Assembly (NCBI GenBank): GCA_018433675.1
Contig: JAHDQS010000019.1
Location: 1-55,853, forward strand
Source of the DNA: Clostridia bacterium
Lineage (GTDB): Bacteria; Bacillota; Peptococcia; DRI-13; SM3-B62
Reading direction: 5' to 3'
Length of the DNA: 55,853 nucleotides
The translations under genes and the position numbers were made by a program. Below the pieces are notes generated by a model. That model was not told where the DNA came from, ran no database searches, and saw nothing but the letters and a program-made list of their open reading frames with translations. Positions 1 to 9,612 of the stretch are shown here, piece by piece. Position 1 is the stretch's first letter. Every line of letters starts with the position of its first letter.

Positions 1-140
1 ACTCGCACAGGCCGGATACTACAGTATCCTTGACCGGTACGAGTCACTGCACTTATGCGCTTGAACCGCCGTGTACCGAACGGTACGCACGGTGGTGTGA
101 GAGGTCGGTCACTCAATTAATGGGTGACCTCCTACTCGAT
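1..140 (+). mobile_element. 3' end of a group IIC intron (domains V and VI), 5' part outside the window
   Basis: Positions 62-100 carry the hallmark domain V of bacterial group IIC introns: GAACCGCC, then ACCGAACGGT, then ACGGTGGTGTGAGAGG. Positions 101-140 fold as domain VI (GGTCACTC / GGGTGACC) and end in CCTACTCGAT, the usual 3' splice end of this subclass. I recognise the block from the Oceanobacillus iheyensis IIC intron. Positions 1-60 should belong to domain IV, but no maturase frame is visible here; if present it lies upstream of the window. The intron ends 56 nt before sdaAB, so the operon promoter may sit upstream of the intron, or the intron may sit just behind an upstream terminator. 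Confidence 0.85.
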
Positions 141-195
141 TTTTCTTATGTTGCTTTATTCGTGAAATTGGAATACGAGATAGGAGATGGGTTAT

Positions 196-873
196 ATGAA
201 CGTTTTTGATATTATCGGGCCTATTATGGTGGGTCCATCCAGTTCCCATACGGCCGGTGCAGCGCGTATTGGCAAAGTGGCCAGGAAATTGCTGGGCGAC
301 GAACTACAGGAGGTGCGAATTCAGTTTCATGGTTCCTTTGCCCATACATACAAGGGGCATGGAACAGATCGGGCTATTGTTGGCGGATTGCTCGGTTTTG
401 AACCGGATGATCTTCGAATTAAGACAAGCCTGGAAATAGCTGCGGGATTAGGGTTGGCAATAGTATTTGAGAAAGTACAATTGAGAGAAGCCCATCCGAA
501 TACTGTGGTAATAAAAATGAGAGGTGGATCCGGCAAAGCATTGAGTGTGATTGGTTCTTCCATAGGTGGCGGAAATATTGTCATAAAACAAATTGATGAT
601 TTAAAGGTGGAAATATACGGGGAGTACTATACTCTGGCAGTGGTACATCAAGATACTCCCGGCATGGTGGCTAAAGTAACAGGTCTTTTGGCAAAAAACA
701 GCATAAACATTGCCAGGATGAACCTGTACCGCTCGCGACGAGGCGGTGAAGCCCTAATGATTATTGAGCTTGATCAGAGAGTGCCGTCAAGGGCTATTAA
801 AAGCATAGCCAACCTGGAATGTGTTATAAGCGTAAGGCATCTCGAACCGACAAAAAGGCTGGGGGGAGAATGA
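196..873 (+). CDS. sdaAB: L-serine dehydratase, iron-sulfur-dependent, beta subunit
   Basis: Beta subunit of the oxygen-sensitive [4Fe-4S] L-serine deaminase, which converts L-serine to pyruvate and ammonia in the cytoplasm. The N-terminus NVFDIIGPIMVGPSSSHTAG is the family signature. The C-terminal third (from about residue 145) is an ACT domain (YTLAVVHQDTPGMVAKV), which in the family binds serine as regulator or activator. An ATG at 187 is in frame, but AGGAG at 182-186 abuts it and is correctly spaced for the ATG at 196, so 196 is chosen (225 aa). It is followed after 1 nt by the alpha subunit. It is the first gene of a run leading into the glycine cleavage genes, suggesting joint use of serine and glycine. 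Confidence 0.95.
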   Translation: MNVFDIIGPIMVGPSSSHTAGAARIGKVARKLLGDELQEVRIQFHGSFAHTYKGHGTDRAIVGGLLGFEPDDLRIKTSLEIAAGLGLAIVFEKVQLREAHPNTVVIKMRGGSGKALSVIGSSIGGGNIVIKQIDDLKVEIYGEYYTLAVVHQDTPGMVAKVTGLLAKNSINIARMNLYRSRRGGEALMIIELDQRVPSRAIKSIANLECVISVRHLEPTKRLGGE

Positions 874-874
874 A

Positions 875-1756
875 GTGGTACATATTGATTCTTTACAGGT
901 TTTAGCAGATATTGCGAAAGAAAGACAGGAAAACATCTCGGATGTAATTCTTATAGAACAGGCCAGGGAGAATGAAGAGAGTGCTGATGAGGTTTTAAAA
1001 AAAATGTCTGCAAATTTAAAGGTAATGAAAGAAGCGGTCAAAGACGGAATGGCTCTTGATGTAAAATCCGAAAGTGGTCTTTCCGGGGGCAATGCAAGAA
1101 AATATCAGCAGGCCGTATTAGCAGGAAAAACATTAGGAACGGGAATGTTAGATAGTGTAATCATGCGAGCTCTGGCGGTAGCGGAAATAAATGCTTCAAT
1201 GGGGAGAATCGTTGCGGCTCCGACAGCAGGTTCTTGCGGTATAATTCCGGCGGTTTGCTTAACCCTAATGGAAGATAAGAGAATATCCGAAAAAAAAGTA
1301 GTAATGGGTTTATTTACTGCCGCAGGAATTGGCATGGTAATAGCCAAAAATGCCAGCATTTCGGGGGCGGAAGGAGGCTGTCAGGCTGAATGCGGCAGCG
1401 CTTCCGCTATGGCGGCGGCAGCAGCGGTAGAAATGTGCGGGGGTTCACCTCATATGGTTATACAGGCCTGCGGCATAGCTTTAAAAAATCTATTAGGCTT
1501 AGTATGTGACCCGGTAGCCGGATTAGTGGAGGTGCCTTGTATCAAACGTAATACAATAGGTGCGGTCAATGCCTTAGCAGCAGCTAATATGGCCTTAGCC
1601 GGGATAGAAAGTGTTATTCCCCCTGATGAGGTAATTATGGCAATGAAATCAATAGGAGATCTCATGCCCGGAGTCTTGAAGGAAACTGCCGAGGGGGGAC
1701 TAGCGGCTACACCTACCGGAAAGAGACTTGAGAAGGAAATCTATGGAATAAAATAG
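875..1756 (+). CDS. sdaAA: L-serine dehydratase, iron-sulfur-dependent, alpha subunit
   Basis: Catalytic subunit carrying the [4Fe-4S] cluster that acts as Lewis acid in removing the serine hydroxyl. The conserved cysteines are visible in PTAGSCGIIPAVC, GGCQAECGSASA and CDPVAGLVEVPC. Length (293 aa) is normal for the split Gram-positive enzyme. It starts at GTG 875 behind GGGGGGAG (861-868), almost touching sdaAB, so the two are probably translationally coupled. A 26-nt gap leads to gcvT with no terminator, so serine deamination and glycine cleavage are likely co-transcribed. Together they would yield pyruvate, ammonia and one-carbon units. Confidence 0.95.
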   Translation: MVHIDSLQVLADIAKERQENISDVILIEQARENEESADEVLKKMSANLKVMKEAVKDGMALDVKSESGLSGGNARKYQQAVLAGKTLGTGMLDSVIMRALAVAEINASMGRIVAAPTAGSCGIIPAVCLTLMEDKRISEKKVVMGLFTAAGIGMVIAKNASISGAEGGCQAECGSASAMAAAAAVEMCGGSPHMVIQACGIALKNLLGLVCDPVAGLVEVPCIKRNTIGAVNALAAANMALAGIESVIPPDEVIMAMKSIGDLMPGVLKETAEGGLAATPTGKRLEKEIYGIK

Positions 1757-1782
1757 TATTAGTTATATGGGGGGGATAAACA

Positions 1783-2877
1783 ATGAAAAAAACACCTCTA
1801 TACCAAGTTCACCAAGATTTGGGAGGGAAAATCATTGAATTCGGAGGATGGGCGCTTCCGGTGCAATACTCAGGGGTGTTGGACGAACACCACACTGTTC
1901 GCAATGCGGCGGGATTGTTTGATGTATCCCATATGGGAGAAATAACTGTAAAAGGGCCGGAGGCAGGAAAGTACATACAAAGAATAATAACTAATGACAT
2001 TTCCCGGATTAACAATAATCAAGTAATCTATACTCCTATGTGTTACCCTGACGGGGGAGTGGTTGATGACCTATTGATCTATAAATTCAATAATGAAAAC
2101 TATCTTTTGGTTGTTAACGCCGCTAATACCGAAAAAGACTACCAATGGTTCAGAAGTAATCTCCAAGAGGAGGCGGTAATAGAAAATATTTCCGACAAGG
2201 TAGCGCAGATTGCCATTCAAGGGCCTAAAGCTGGGAATGTCCTGCAAAAATTAACAAGAATCAATTTGGCTGACATATCGTTTTATGGGTTCCTGGATAA
2301 GATCGAGCTTGCCGGAATCAAGGCCTTAGTTTCACGCACGGGATATACCGGTGAAGACGGATTTGAAATATATCTTTCCCCGGTAGATGCACCGGTATTA
2401 TGGCTGAAGCTTCTTTCTGCGGGGGAAAAAGAAGGGTTGAAACCGGCGGGGCTTGGAGCGAGGGATACTTTGCGCTTTGAGGCGGCACTCCCCTTGTATG
2501 GACAGGAAATAAGTGAAGATATCTCTCCGCTGGAAGCAAGACTGGGGATATTTGTCAAGCTTGACAAAGAGGAGTTCATTGGTAAGGAAGCACTAAAAAA
2601 ACAAAAAGAGCAAAGCCCGGAAAGAAAACTGGCAGGGTTTGAGATGCTTGACCGTGGTATTCCCAGGCATGACTACCGTGTCCGGTTTAATGGCAAGGAT
2701 ATCGGGTATGTTACAACCGGCAGTTATTCACCTACCTTAAACAAAAATATTGGGTTAGCCTTACTGGAAAGCGAACATGTTCAGGTGGATAAAACTATTG
2801 AAATCATCATCAGAGAAAAACCCTTAAAAGCAAGGATTATCGAACTTCCTTTTTACAAGAAAAGATATAAAAAGTAA
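1783..2877 (+). CDS. gcvT: glycine cleavage system T protein (aminomethyltransferase)
   Basis: Transfers the methylene carbon from aminomethyl-lipoyl GcvH to tetrahydrofolate, releasing ammonia and leaving dihydrolipoyl-GcvH. The sequence begins KKTPLYQVHQDLGGKIIEFGGWALPVQY and has the folate-domain motifs FDVSHMGEI and GARDTLRFEAALPLYGQE, followed by the C-terminal barrel domain. At 364 aa it is full length. The start at ATG 1783 has a strong GGGGGGG Shine-Dalgarno at 1768-1774. No glycine riboswitch precedes it: only 26 nt separate it from sdaAA. It leads the standard T-H-PA-PB-L order. Confidence 0.97.
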   Translation: MKKTPLYQVHQDLGGKIIEFGGWALPVQYSGVLDEHHTVRNAAGLFDVSHMGEITVKGPEAGKYIQRIITNDISRINNNQVIYTPMCYPDGGVVDDLLIYKFNNENYLLVVNAANTEKDYQWFRSNLQEEAVIENISDKVAQIAIQGPKAGNVLQKLTRINLADISFYGFLDKIELAGIKALVSRTGYTGEDGFEIYLSPVDAPVLWLKLLSAGEKEGLKPAGLGARDTLRFEAALPLYGQEISEDISPLEARLGIFVKLDKEEFIGKEALKKQKEQSPERKLAGFEMLDRGIPRHDYRVRFNGKDIGYVTTGSYSPTLNKNIGLALLESEHVQVDKTIEIIIREKPLKARIIELPFYKKRYKK

Positions 2878-2903
2878 AAATGCGTTTGAAAGGAGAATGG
2901 AAA

Positions 2904-3287
2904 ATGAGAACACCTGAGGGACTTAAGTACACTAAAGAACATGAGTGGGTGAGGATGGAAGAAGATTTGGTTTATATAGGTATTACGGATTATGCTCAGG
3001 ACTCTCTGGGGGATATTGTTTTTATTGAACTGCCTGCAGAGGGTGATGTGCTTGCCAGTGGTCAGACTATGGGGGTTGTGGAGTCTGTCAAGGCGGCATC
3101 GGATATCTATATGCCCTTGTCAGGTAAAGTTAAGAAGGTGAACAATGCCCTGCTCGACAATCCTGAAAGTGTTAATGAAAATCCATATGACAGCTGGATG
3201 ATAGCAATCGAACCGACCGATGCTTCTGAACTGGAGGCGCTTCTCAATCAGGATGAGTATAAAAAGCTGTGCGCAAAGGAGGACTGA
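2904..3287 (+). CDS. gcvH: glycine cleavage system H protein
   Basis: Lipoyl carrier that shuttles the aminomethyl group between the P, T and L proteins. The lipoylation site is K63 in the motif VVESVKAASD, with the usual preceding EHEWV segment near the N-terminus. The frame is open from 2880, but AAAGGAGA at 2888-2895 and homology place the start at ATG 2904, giving 127 aa, the family's usual size. A strong AAGGAGG for gcvPA lies in its last codons (3277-3283). Confidence 0.97.
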   Translation: MRTPEGLKYTKEHEWVRMEEDLVYIGITDYAQDSLGDIVFIELPAEGDVLASGQTMGVVESVKAASDIYMPLSGKVKKVNNALLDNPESVNENPYDSWMIAIEPTDASELEALLNQDEYKKLCAKED

Positions 3288-3290
3288 GGG

Positions 3291-4634
3291 ATGTTCGGTT
3301 ACATGTCCGGTACTGACTCAGAAAAGAAAACGATGCTGACGGAAATGGGTTATCAATCGATGGACCAACTTTTTCATGATATTCCGGCAAAGGTTCGTCT
3401 TATCCGTGACCTTGAACTGCCGACGTCGCTTTCTGAAATGGAATTAGCCGGTCATATGAAAGCCTTGGCTAAAAGGAATGTCACCACGGAGGAATACAGT
3501 TGCTTTTTAGGGGCGGGGGCTTATGACCACTATATTCCCAGTGCCGTAGACCACATCATCAGTCGGTCTGAGTTTTACACAGCCTATACTCCCTACCAGC
3601 CGGAGGTTAGCCAAGGCACGTTGCAGGCCATCTTTGAGTATCAAACCATGGTCTGTGAATTGACAGGAATGGACGTGGCAAATGCTTCTGTTTATGATGG
3701 GGCAACTGCCATAGCGGAAGCCGCTAACATGGCCGGCAGGATTACCCGTAACAAAGAGATCGTTATTTCGCGCACAGTTAATCCCCAATATCGGAAAACA
3801 ATGCATACTTACGCTCGTTTCAACGGGCAAAGGATTGTGGAAGCAGATTATCAAAAGGGAGCGACCGACGTTGCCGAGCTCGAGAGCAAAATAAACTCTG
3901 AAACAGCAGTCATTATCATTCAGAATCCGAATTTCTTTGGGGCCATTGAAAACGTTAAGGAAATAGCCGCACTGGCGGCAAAGCATAACATTCTTTTGAT
4001 AACAAGCGTTGACCCGATATCCTTAGGTGTACTTAAACCACCGGGTGAGCTAGGGGCCGACATAGTGGTGGGAGAAGGGCAGTCTATGGGAAACCCTCTG
4101 AACTTTGGCGGTCCTTATTTAGGTTTTTTCGCCGCAAAAGAAAAATATCTGCGCCAGATGCCGGGAAGGATTGTGGGACAAACTGTTGACGGGAAAGGCA
4201 ATACCGGCTTTGTGCTGACCATGCAAACCAGAGAACAGCACATTCGCCGGGAAAAAGCCACATCCAACATCTGTTCAAACCAGGCTCTCAATGCTCTTGC
4301 CGCTACGGTGTATTTGACACTCATGGGCAAGCAAGGTCTGAGGGAAGTGGCTTCATTGTGTTTACAGAAAGCTCATTATGCGTACAGCAAGTTAACGGAG
4401 ACAACAATCTTTACTCCTTGTTTTCCGCAGCCTTTCTTCAAAGAGTTCATTGTAAAAAGTCGGTATCCGCTTAATGAATTGAATCACAAGCTGCTCAAAC
4501 ATGGCATCATCGGCGGGTATGACTTGGGGAGCGATTACCCAGAGTTGGAAAACTGTTGGTTGCTGGCTGTTACCGAAAAAAGGGGCAGGGAAGAAATCGA
4601 TTTGATGGTTAAAAAGGCGGTGGAAACAGCATGA
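3291..4634 (+). CDS. gcvPA: glycine dehydrogenase (decarboxylating) subunit 1
   Basis: N-terminal half of the split P protein typical of Gram-positive bacteria and archaea; with GcvPB it decarboxylates glycine and loads the aminomethyl group onto GcvH. Recognisable segments are [38 protein letters not shown] and [13 protein letters not shown]. It has an aminotransferase-like fold but no PLP lysine, as expected for this subunit. Length 447 aa is complete. Its TGA overlaps the ATG of gcvPB (ATGA), indicating coupled, near-stoichiometric synthesis. Confidence 0.97.
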   Translation: MFGYMSGTDSEKKTMLTEMGYQSMDQLFHDIPAKVRLIRDLELPTSLSEMELAGHMKALAKRNVTTEEYSCFLGAGAYDHYIPSAVDHIISRSEFYTAYTPYQPEVSQGTLQAIFEYQTMVCELTGMDVANASVYDGATAIAEAANMAGRITRNKEIVISRTVNPQYRKTMHTYARFNGQRIVEADYQKGATDVAELESKINSETAVIIIQNPNFFGAIENVKEIAALAAKHNILLITSVDPISLGVLKPPGELGADIVVGEGQSMGNPLNFGGPYLGFFAAKEKYLRQMPGRIVGQTVDGKGNTGFVLTMQTREQHIRREKATSNICSNQALNALAATVYLTLMGKQGLREVASLCLQKAHYAYSKLTETTIFTPCFPQPFFKEFIVKSRYPLNELNHKLLKHGIIGGYDLGSDYPELENCWLLAVTEKRGREEIDLMVKKAVETA

Positions 4635-6097
4635 GTCAGAGGTTGATATTTGAGGTCGGCAAACCAGGGAGAAAAGGTCATTCCTTACCAAGATGCGATG
4701 TGCCGGTTAGGGGAATTGAGGAAATAGTGCCCGAGGAATACCTCAGAAGTTCTGATCCTGAGTTACCCCAGGTGAGTGAGGTAGATGCAATACGACACTT
4801 TACGGCCCTATCAAGGCTGAACTACGGAGTTGATAACGGTTTCTATCCTTTGGGTTCCTGTACCATGAAATATAATCCTAAAATCAATGAAGATGTGTCC
4901 AGGTTGGCGGGATTTTCCGGAGTTCATCCCGCTTTGCTTGATTGTGCGGTACAAGGTTGTTTGGAACTTTTATATAGAACGGATTTGCTGCTGGCAGAGA
5001 TCACCGGCATGGCCAGAGTGTCCCTGCAGCCTGCGGCGGGGGCTCACGGTGAATTGAGCGGGCTGATGATTATGAGGGCAAATCATGAACAAAACAAAGA
5101 AGAACAGCGCAAAAAAATAATTATTCCTGATACGGCCCATGGGACAAATCCGGCTTCCGCGGCAATGGTGGGCTATGAGGTAATTGAGGTAAAAACGGAT
5201 AGCCGAGGAAACATCGACCCGGCAGAATTAAGACAGCTGATGAGTGAAGAGGTAGCCGGACTGATGCTGACAAACCCTTCCACTTTGGGGCTGTTTGAAG
5301 AAAACATTATTGAGGTGGCAGAAATAGTTCACGATTCCGGAGGACTGCTTTATTATGACGGAGCGAATCTTAACGCTATTATGGGGATTACCCGGCCCGG
5401 CGATATGGGCTTTGATATCGTTCATCTCAATCTGCACAAAACCTTCAGTACGCCTCATGGTGGGGGAGGACCAGGTTCAGGCCCCGTAGGTGTAAAAAAG
5501 GAATTAGTGCCATTTTTGCCCACTCCGGTAATACAATACCGAAACGGTCAATACATGCGGGATTACGAACAGCCCCTTTCGATCGGACAAGTCAAATCTT
5601 TTTACGGAAACTTTGCCGTAGTTGCAAAGGCCTATGCTTATATCATGAGTATGGGAGCAAAAGGACTGCGTAACGTTTCAAAGACAGCTGTTCTGAATGC
5701 TAACTATCTGATGAATAAATTGAAAGAGCACTTTTATTTGCCTTATGAACGGACTTGTATGCACGAATTTGTCCTGTCGGGACAAACCCAAAAAGAGAAG
5801 GGAGTTTCTACTCTGGATATGGCCAAACGTATGATGGATTACGGTTTTCATCCCCCTACCGTTTATTTTCCGTTGATAGTCAAGGAAGCCATGATGTTCG
5901 AGCCTACGGAAACCGAAAACCGTGAGGTGCTTGATGAAGTAGCCGAAATATTAATCCGCATAGCCCGTGAGGTCGAGGAGAGCCCGGAACTTGTTAAAGG
6001 AGCACCTTACCGTACACCTATCGGGAGACTGGATGAAGTCAAGGCCGTGCGCGAGCCTATCTTGAAGTGGACACCACCACGAAAAAACAATGAATAA
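4631..6097 (+). CDS. gcvPB: glycine dehydrogenase (decarboxylating) subunit 2
   Basis: PLP-bearing half of the split glycine decarboxylase. The PLP lysine is K270 in [19 protein letters not shown], and the other strong family blocks are [20 protein letters not shown] near the N-terminus and [14 protein letters not shown]. At 488 aa it is full length. It overlaps gcvPA by 4 nt and overlaps the extended lpdA frame by 8 nt. The reaction is glycine + lipoyl-GcvH to aminomethyl-lipoyl-GcvH + CO2. Confidence 0.97.
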   Translation: MSQRLIFEVGKPGRKGHSLPRCDVPVRGIEEIVPEEYLRSSDPELPQVSEVDAIRHFTALSRLNYGVDNGFYPLGSCTMKYNPKINEDVSRLAGFSGVHPALLDCAVQGCLELLYRTDLLLAEITGMARVSLQPAAGAHGELSGLMIMRANHEQNKEEQRKKIIIPDTAHGTNPASAAMVGYEVIEVKTDSRGNIDPAELRQLMSEEVAGLMLTNPSTLGLFEENIIEVAEIVHDSGGLLYYDGANLNAIMGITRPGDMGFDIVHLNLHKTFSTPHGGGGPGSGPVGVKKELVPFLPTPVIQYRNGQYMRDYEQPLSIGQVKSFYGNFAVVAKAYAYIMSMGAKGLRNVSKTAVLNANYLMNKLKEHFYLPYERTCMHEFVLSGQTQKEKGVSTLDMAKRMMDYGFHPPTVYFPLIVKEAMMFEPTETENREVLDEVAEILIRIAREVEESPELVKGAPYRTPIGRLDEVKAVREPILKWTPPRKNNE

Positions 6098-6110
6098 GGG
6101 AGTTGGGACA

Positions 6111-7505
6111 GTGACAAGGGATTTATTGGTGATCGGCGGCGGGCCCGGCGGATACAGCGCAGCAATTCGGGCTGCTCAACTAGGTGCGAGCGTTACTCTC
6201 GTTGAAAAAGAAAGAGTCGGAGGGACCTGCTTAAACAAAGGCTGCATACCCACCAAGATTTTTTACAAGAATGCCCAGGTGTTGCATACCCTGAAAAATG
6301 CCGGAGAATTTGGGATAGATGTATCCGGTTACAGTTTCGATCTGGCGAAAATGCAGGAACAAAAACAAAAGATAATAACGCAGTTGGCGGTCGGAATTGA
6401 GAGACTGCTACAAGCCAATAAAATAGAACTGATTACCGGAAAGGCGTCGTTTGACAATACGAATACCGTATCGGTCGACGACGGCGTAAAGAGGATAAAG
6501 GCCAAAAATATTCTCATAGCAACAGGGTCTGTTCCGGCGGAGCCGTCTATCAGCGGACTGGAACTGCCTGGAGTGATGAATAGTGAAGAAATCCTGGAGA
6601 TGAAAAATCTTCCCCAAACGGTGGCAATTATCGGCGGTGGGGTAATTGGTATCGAATTTGCCGGGATTCTTAATGCAATGGGAGCGAGTGTCACTATTCT
6701 GGAGCTTCTGCCTGGAATATTGCCTGGGTTTGACAGCGAGATAGTAAAAAGAATGACCATGGGCTTGAAAAGAAAAGGCATCAGGCTGGAAACAGGTGTT
6801 AAGGTTGAAGAAGTAAAACAAAACGATACTGGGATTTGCTTGTTAGCTCAAGGGGATAAAGGGGAGATTTCCTTGGATGTGGAAAACGTTCTTGTTTCCA
6901 CAGGCAGAAAGGCAAATTTGGACGGGTTGAATTTCAAAGCCGTAGGGGTTTCATGTGATAAAAACGGAATTATTGTCAATGATGAATATATGACTGTTGT
7001 GCGGGGAATATATGCGATTGGTGATGCCATTGGAGGGCAGATGCTGGCTCATCTTGCGGCGGAGGAAGGTAAAGCAGCAGTTGAAAAAATTATGGGGTAT
7101 GAAAAACGCGTAAATTACCAAGTTGTGCCTGCCTGTGTTTTCGCCTTTCCTGAGATGGCAGGAGTGGGGATTACGGAAGAACAGGTTCAAGAGTTGGGTA
7201 TCCCTTACCTTACGAGTAAATTTCTATTTGGAGCCAACGGCAAGGCATTGACAATGAGAGAAGGGGAGGGATTAGTCAAAGTCATCGCTCGGAAAGATAC
7301 CCAGGAGTTGCTGGGAATACACATTATGGGTCCCCATGCCAGTGATCTCATCCATGAGGGTGCCTTAGCCATTGAACACAAGATGACGACCGGGGAATTC
7401 GACAGGACTATCCACGCTCATCCTACTCTGGCAGAAGCTTTGCTGGAGGCTGTAGAGGGATTGCATAATAAAGCTATTCATATGACTCCTGGAAGAAGGA
7501 CATAG
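6111..7505 (+). CDS. lpdA: dihydrolipoyl dehydrogenase (glycine cleavage L protein)
   Basis: Flavoprotein disulfide reductase that reoxidises dihydrolipoyl-GcvH with NAD+. It shows the FAD dinucleotide-binding motif GGGPGGYSAA, the redox disulfide C40/C45 in GGTCLNKGC, an NAD-binding GGGVIGIEFA, and the C-terminal HxHPT motif (HAHPTLAEA) of the active-site base. The frame opens at ATG 6090 inside gcvPB, but AAGGGAG (6096-6101) sits 9 nt before GTG 6111, which places the mature start right before the FAD motif, so 6111 is preferred (464 aa). Last gene of the serine/glycine run; a terminator follows. Confidence 0.93.
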   Translation: MTRDLLVIGGGPGGYSAAIRAAQLGASVTLVEKERVGGTCLNKGCIPTKIFYKNAQVLHTLKNAGEFGIDVSGYSFDLAKMQEQKQKIITQLAVGIERLLQANKIELITGKASFDNTNTVSVDDGVKRIKAKNILIATGSVPAEPSISGLELPGVMNSEEILEMKNLPQTVAIIGGGVIGIEFAGILNAMGASVTILELLPGILPGFDSEIVKRMTMGLKRKGIRLETGVKVEEVKQNDTGICLLAQGDKGEISLDVENVLVSTGRKANLDGLNFKAVGVSCDKNGIIVNDEYMTVVRGIYAIGDAIGGQMLAHLAAEEGKAAVEKIMGYEKRVNYQVVPACVFAFPEMAGVGITEEQVQELGIPYLTSKFLFGANGKALTMREGEGLVKVIARKDTQELLGIHIMGPHASDLIHEGALAIEHKMTTGEFDRTIHAHPTLAEALLEAVEGLHNKAIHMTPGRRT

Positions 7506-7538
7506 TTTAGAGTCAACATATTGGAATCATACAAACAT

Positions 7539-7565
7539 CATGCAAGTTTCTTGCATGTTTTTTTA
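7539..7565 (+). terminator. rho-independent terminator after lpdA
   Basis: CATGCAAG (7539-7546), loop TTT, CTTGCATG (7550-7557), then a run of T. It closes the sda-gcv-lpd operon. Confidence 0.85.
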
Positions 7566-7572
7566 TAACATC

Positions 7573-7601
7573 TTGTAACGATTAGGACAATGTGCTAATA
7601 T
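7573..7601 (+). promoter_or_regulatory. candidate sigma-A promoter for the BKACE/Mo-hydroxylase cluster
   Basis: TTGTAA (7573-7578) and TAATAT (7596-7601) are 17 nt apart, 143 nt before the BKACE start. An imperfect TTGT..ACAA repeat covers the -35 box and could be an operator. The assignment rests on consensus match only. Confidence 0.5.
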
Positions 7602-7744
7602 ATATGTGTAAACATTTTAATAAAAACTTATTTATTTATATGCTAGTACTAATGGCTACTGATATGAACGACGGTAGAGAGAGTAATAGGAATACTATTA
7701 TTTCCTGAGAATAATTAGTGCTTTATAAAGAAGGGGGAGTTTTT

Positions 7745-8671
7745 TTGAGAAAAGTAATTATCACAGCAGCATTAACAGGAGGGGATGTGGTCCCTAGTCA
7801 GAGTCCATACATTCCGATAAGACCGGATGAAATTGTCCAAGAGGCATTCCGAGCCAGGGAAGCAGGGGCAGGAATCGTACATATTCATGCCAGGGACCCG
7901 GAAAATGGCAAGCCTACTTCGAATTCGAAAGTTTTTCGGGAAATAGCAGGTAAAATCAAGCAAGACAGCGATCTTGTCGTTTGTGTGACTACCGGCGGAG
8001 GTTATGGAATGACTGTTGCCGAACGTGCGTCAGTGGTGCCGGCTTTAAAGCCGGAAATGGCTTCATTTAGTTTAGGGTCAATCAATTTTGGGCTTTTTCC
8101 AATCGCCGGGAAAGTGAAAGAATATCGTTTTGATTGGGAAAAGAGTTTTTTAGAAGAGACTCGGGATTTTGTCTTCAAAAACACATTTGAGGATATGGAA
8201 ACATTGCTTGGTATGATCCACAAGGAGGATACAAAACCTGAATTGGAGATTTATGATGCGGGTCATCTTGACAACCTCGCTTATTTGCTGCGCAAGGGAT
8301 ACATAAAACCGCCTTTGCATCTGCAGTATGTGTTGGGAGTGTTGGGCGGTCTCGCAGCTACTGTAGAAAATCTACTATTTATAAAAAATAAAGCGGACAA
8401 GCTACTGGGGGATAACTATACCTGGTCAGTGGTAGGGGTGGGGTATCCCGCCGAGTTTAATTTAGGAGCGGTTGCTTGTATGTTGGGTGGACATGTGCGT
8501 GTCGGAATGGAGGACAACCTAAAGATAAACAGGAGTACACCGGCCAAGAGCAACGCGGAACTGGTTGAAAAAATGGTAAGGATAGCCAGGGAATTTGATT
8601 GTGAACCGGCATCTTCTACAGAAGTTCGTCAAATGCTTGGTTTAAAAGGTGTCGATAATGTTGATTTTTAA
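7745..8671 (+). CDS. BKACE (DUF849) family enzyme, 3-keto-5-aminohexanoate cleavage enzyme-like
   Basis: Member of the beta-keto acid cleavage enzyme family, Zn-dependent TIM-barrel proteins that condense a beta-keto acid with acetyl-CoA and give acetoacetate plus a new acyl-CoA. Visible marks: the N-terminal KVIITAALTGGDVVPSQSPYIP, the metal-binding H46 and H48 in VHIHARDP, and the third ligand glutamate in GHVRVGMEDN. The start is TTG 7745, because AAGGGGGAG (7731-7738) is correctly spaced for it; an upstream GTG at 7718 lies before that site. The product is 308 aa, normal for the family. Substrate is unknown: the lysine-fermentation partners of Kce (kdd, kamA, kal) are absent, and the neighbours are a molybdenum hydroxylase. 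The specific activity is therefore left open. Confidence 0.9.
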   Translation: MRKVIITAALTGGDVVPSQSPYIPIRPDEIVQEAFRAREAGAGIVHIHARDPENGKPTSNSKVFREIAGKIKQDSDLVVCVTTGGGYGMTVAERASVVPALKPEMASFSLGSINFGLFPIAGKVKEYRFDWEKSFLEETRDFVFKNTFEDMETLLGMIHKEDTKPELEIYDAGHLDNLAYLLRKGYIKPPLHLQYVLGVLGGLAATVENLLFIKNKADKLLGDNYTWSVVGVGYPAEFNLGAVACMLGGHVRVGMEDNLKINRSTPAKSNAELVEKMVRIAREFDCEPASSTEVRQMLGLKGVDNVDF

Positions 8672-8700
8672 CAAAAAACAAAAGGAGGAGTGTGTTGTAA

Positions 8701-9597
8701 GTGAACAGATTTGATTATCTGAAGCCTGTGGATATTAAAGAAGCCTGTACAATACTTGCAGATAAAGGCTCTAAGGCAAAACCTTTAGCAGGAGGAACTG
8801 ATTTGTTGGTTCGGTGGCGCAAGGGAAAAGTATGTCCTGAATACCTTGTGGATCTGAAAGGATTGGGCTTAGAGGGTGTCAGTGTATCAAAAGACGGAGG
8901 GATTAGTATAGGGGCTTTATCAACTCTTAATTCTCTTCTTGATTCAGAATATATCTGTCGTAACTATCCTTTTTTAACTGAAATATTAGATGATATGGGC
9001 TCGGTGCAAATCCGTAACCGTGCGACTATTGGTGGGAATATTTGCAACGCATCCTCCACGTCTGATCTGGCACCCATATTGCTGGCACTGGGTGCAAAGT
9101 CAAAAGCACTGGCCTTAGACGGTGAGAGAGAACTAAAACTGGAAAACTTTTTCTTAAGCCCAGGTAAAACCGTTCTAGCAGAAAATGAAATCCTTGCGGA
9201 TATCCAGCTTCCACCGTTTTCGAAAAAAAGCGGAGCGGTTTATCTCAAAATGAAAAGAAATGCTATGGATCTTGCTTTAGCCGGCGTGGCGGTTTTTCTT
9301 ACCTTGCAAGACGAAGACACATGTGCGGCGGCTAAAATCGTCTTAGGAGCGGTTTCCCCTACTCCTGTCATTGCCACCCAGGCTTCAGATGCGCTTGTTA
9401 GCGCGAAGATTGATGAGAAGAACATAGAAAAAGCCGCGGATTTGGCAGAAAAAGCAGTAACATTGGTCAAAAAAGAGGTAAGGCCTATTGATAATGTAAG
9501 GGCAAGTTCGTGGTATCGTCAGGATGTTATTAAATCTTTGACTGCACAGGCTATTGAGATAGCTTATAAAAGGGCTTTACAGTCTATAAAGAAATAA
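8701..9597 (+). CDS. xanthine dehydrogenase family protein, FAD-binding (medium) subunit
   Basis: FAD subunit of a heterotrimeric molybdenum hydroxylase, passing electrons from the Fe-S subunit to an acceptor. The FAD pyrophosphate motif AGGTDLL (about residues 31-37) and the second motif IGGNICNASSTSDLAP (about 111-126) are clear. At 298 aa it lacks the extra [4Fe-4S] insertion of 4-hydroxybenzoyl-CoA reductase, which argues against that enzyme. Starts with GTG 8701 behind AAGGAGG (8682-8688). The order FAD, Fe-S, Mo follows the BKACE gene with a 29-nt gap, so the genes are probably one operon. Confidence 0.92.
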   Translation: MNRFDYLKPVDIKEACTILADKGSKAKPLAGGTDLLVRWRKGKVCPEYLVDLKGLGLEGVSVSKDGGISIGALSTLNSLLDSEYICRNYPFLTEILDDMGSVQIRNRATIGGNICNASSTSDLAPILLALGAKSKALALDGERELKLENFFLSPGKTVLAENEILADIQLPPFSKKSGAVYLKMKRNAMDLALAGVAVFLTLQDEDTCAAAKIVLGAVSPTPVIATQASDALVSAKIDEKNIEKAADLAEKAVTLVKKEVRPIDNVRASSWYRQDVIKSLTAQAIEIAYKRALQSIKK

Positions 9598-9612
9598 CGG
9601 GAGGTGATTTGC

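Noticed and set aside
1757-1782. Possible glycine riboswitch before gcvT
   Set aside because: Only 26 nt lie between the genes, too short for any riboswitch.
3507-3986. 159-aa minus-strand frame over gcvPA
   Set aside because: Antisense shadow of a conserved gene with no start signals.
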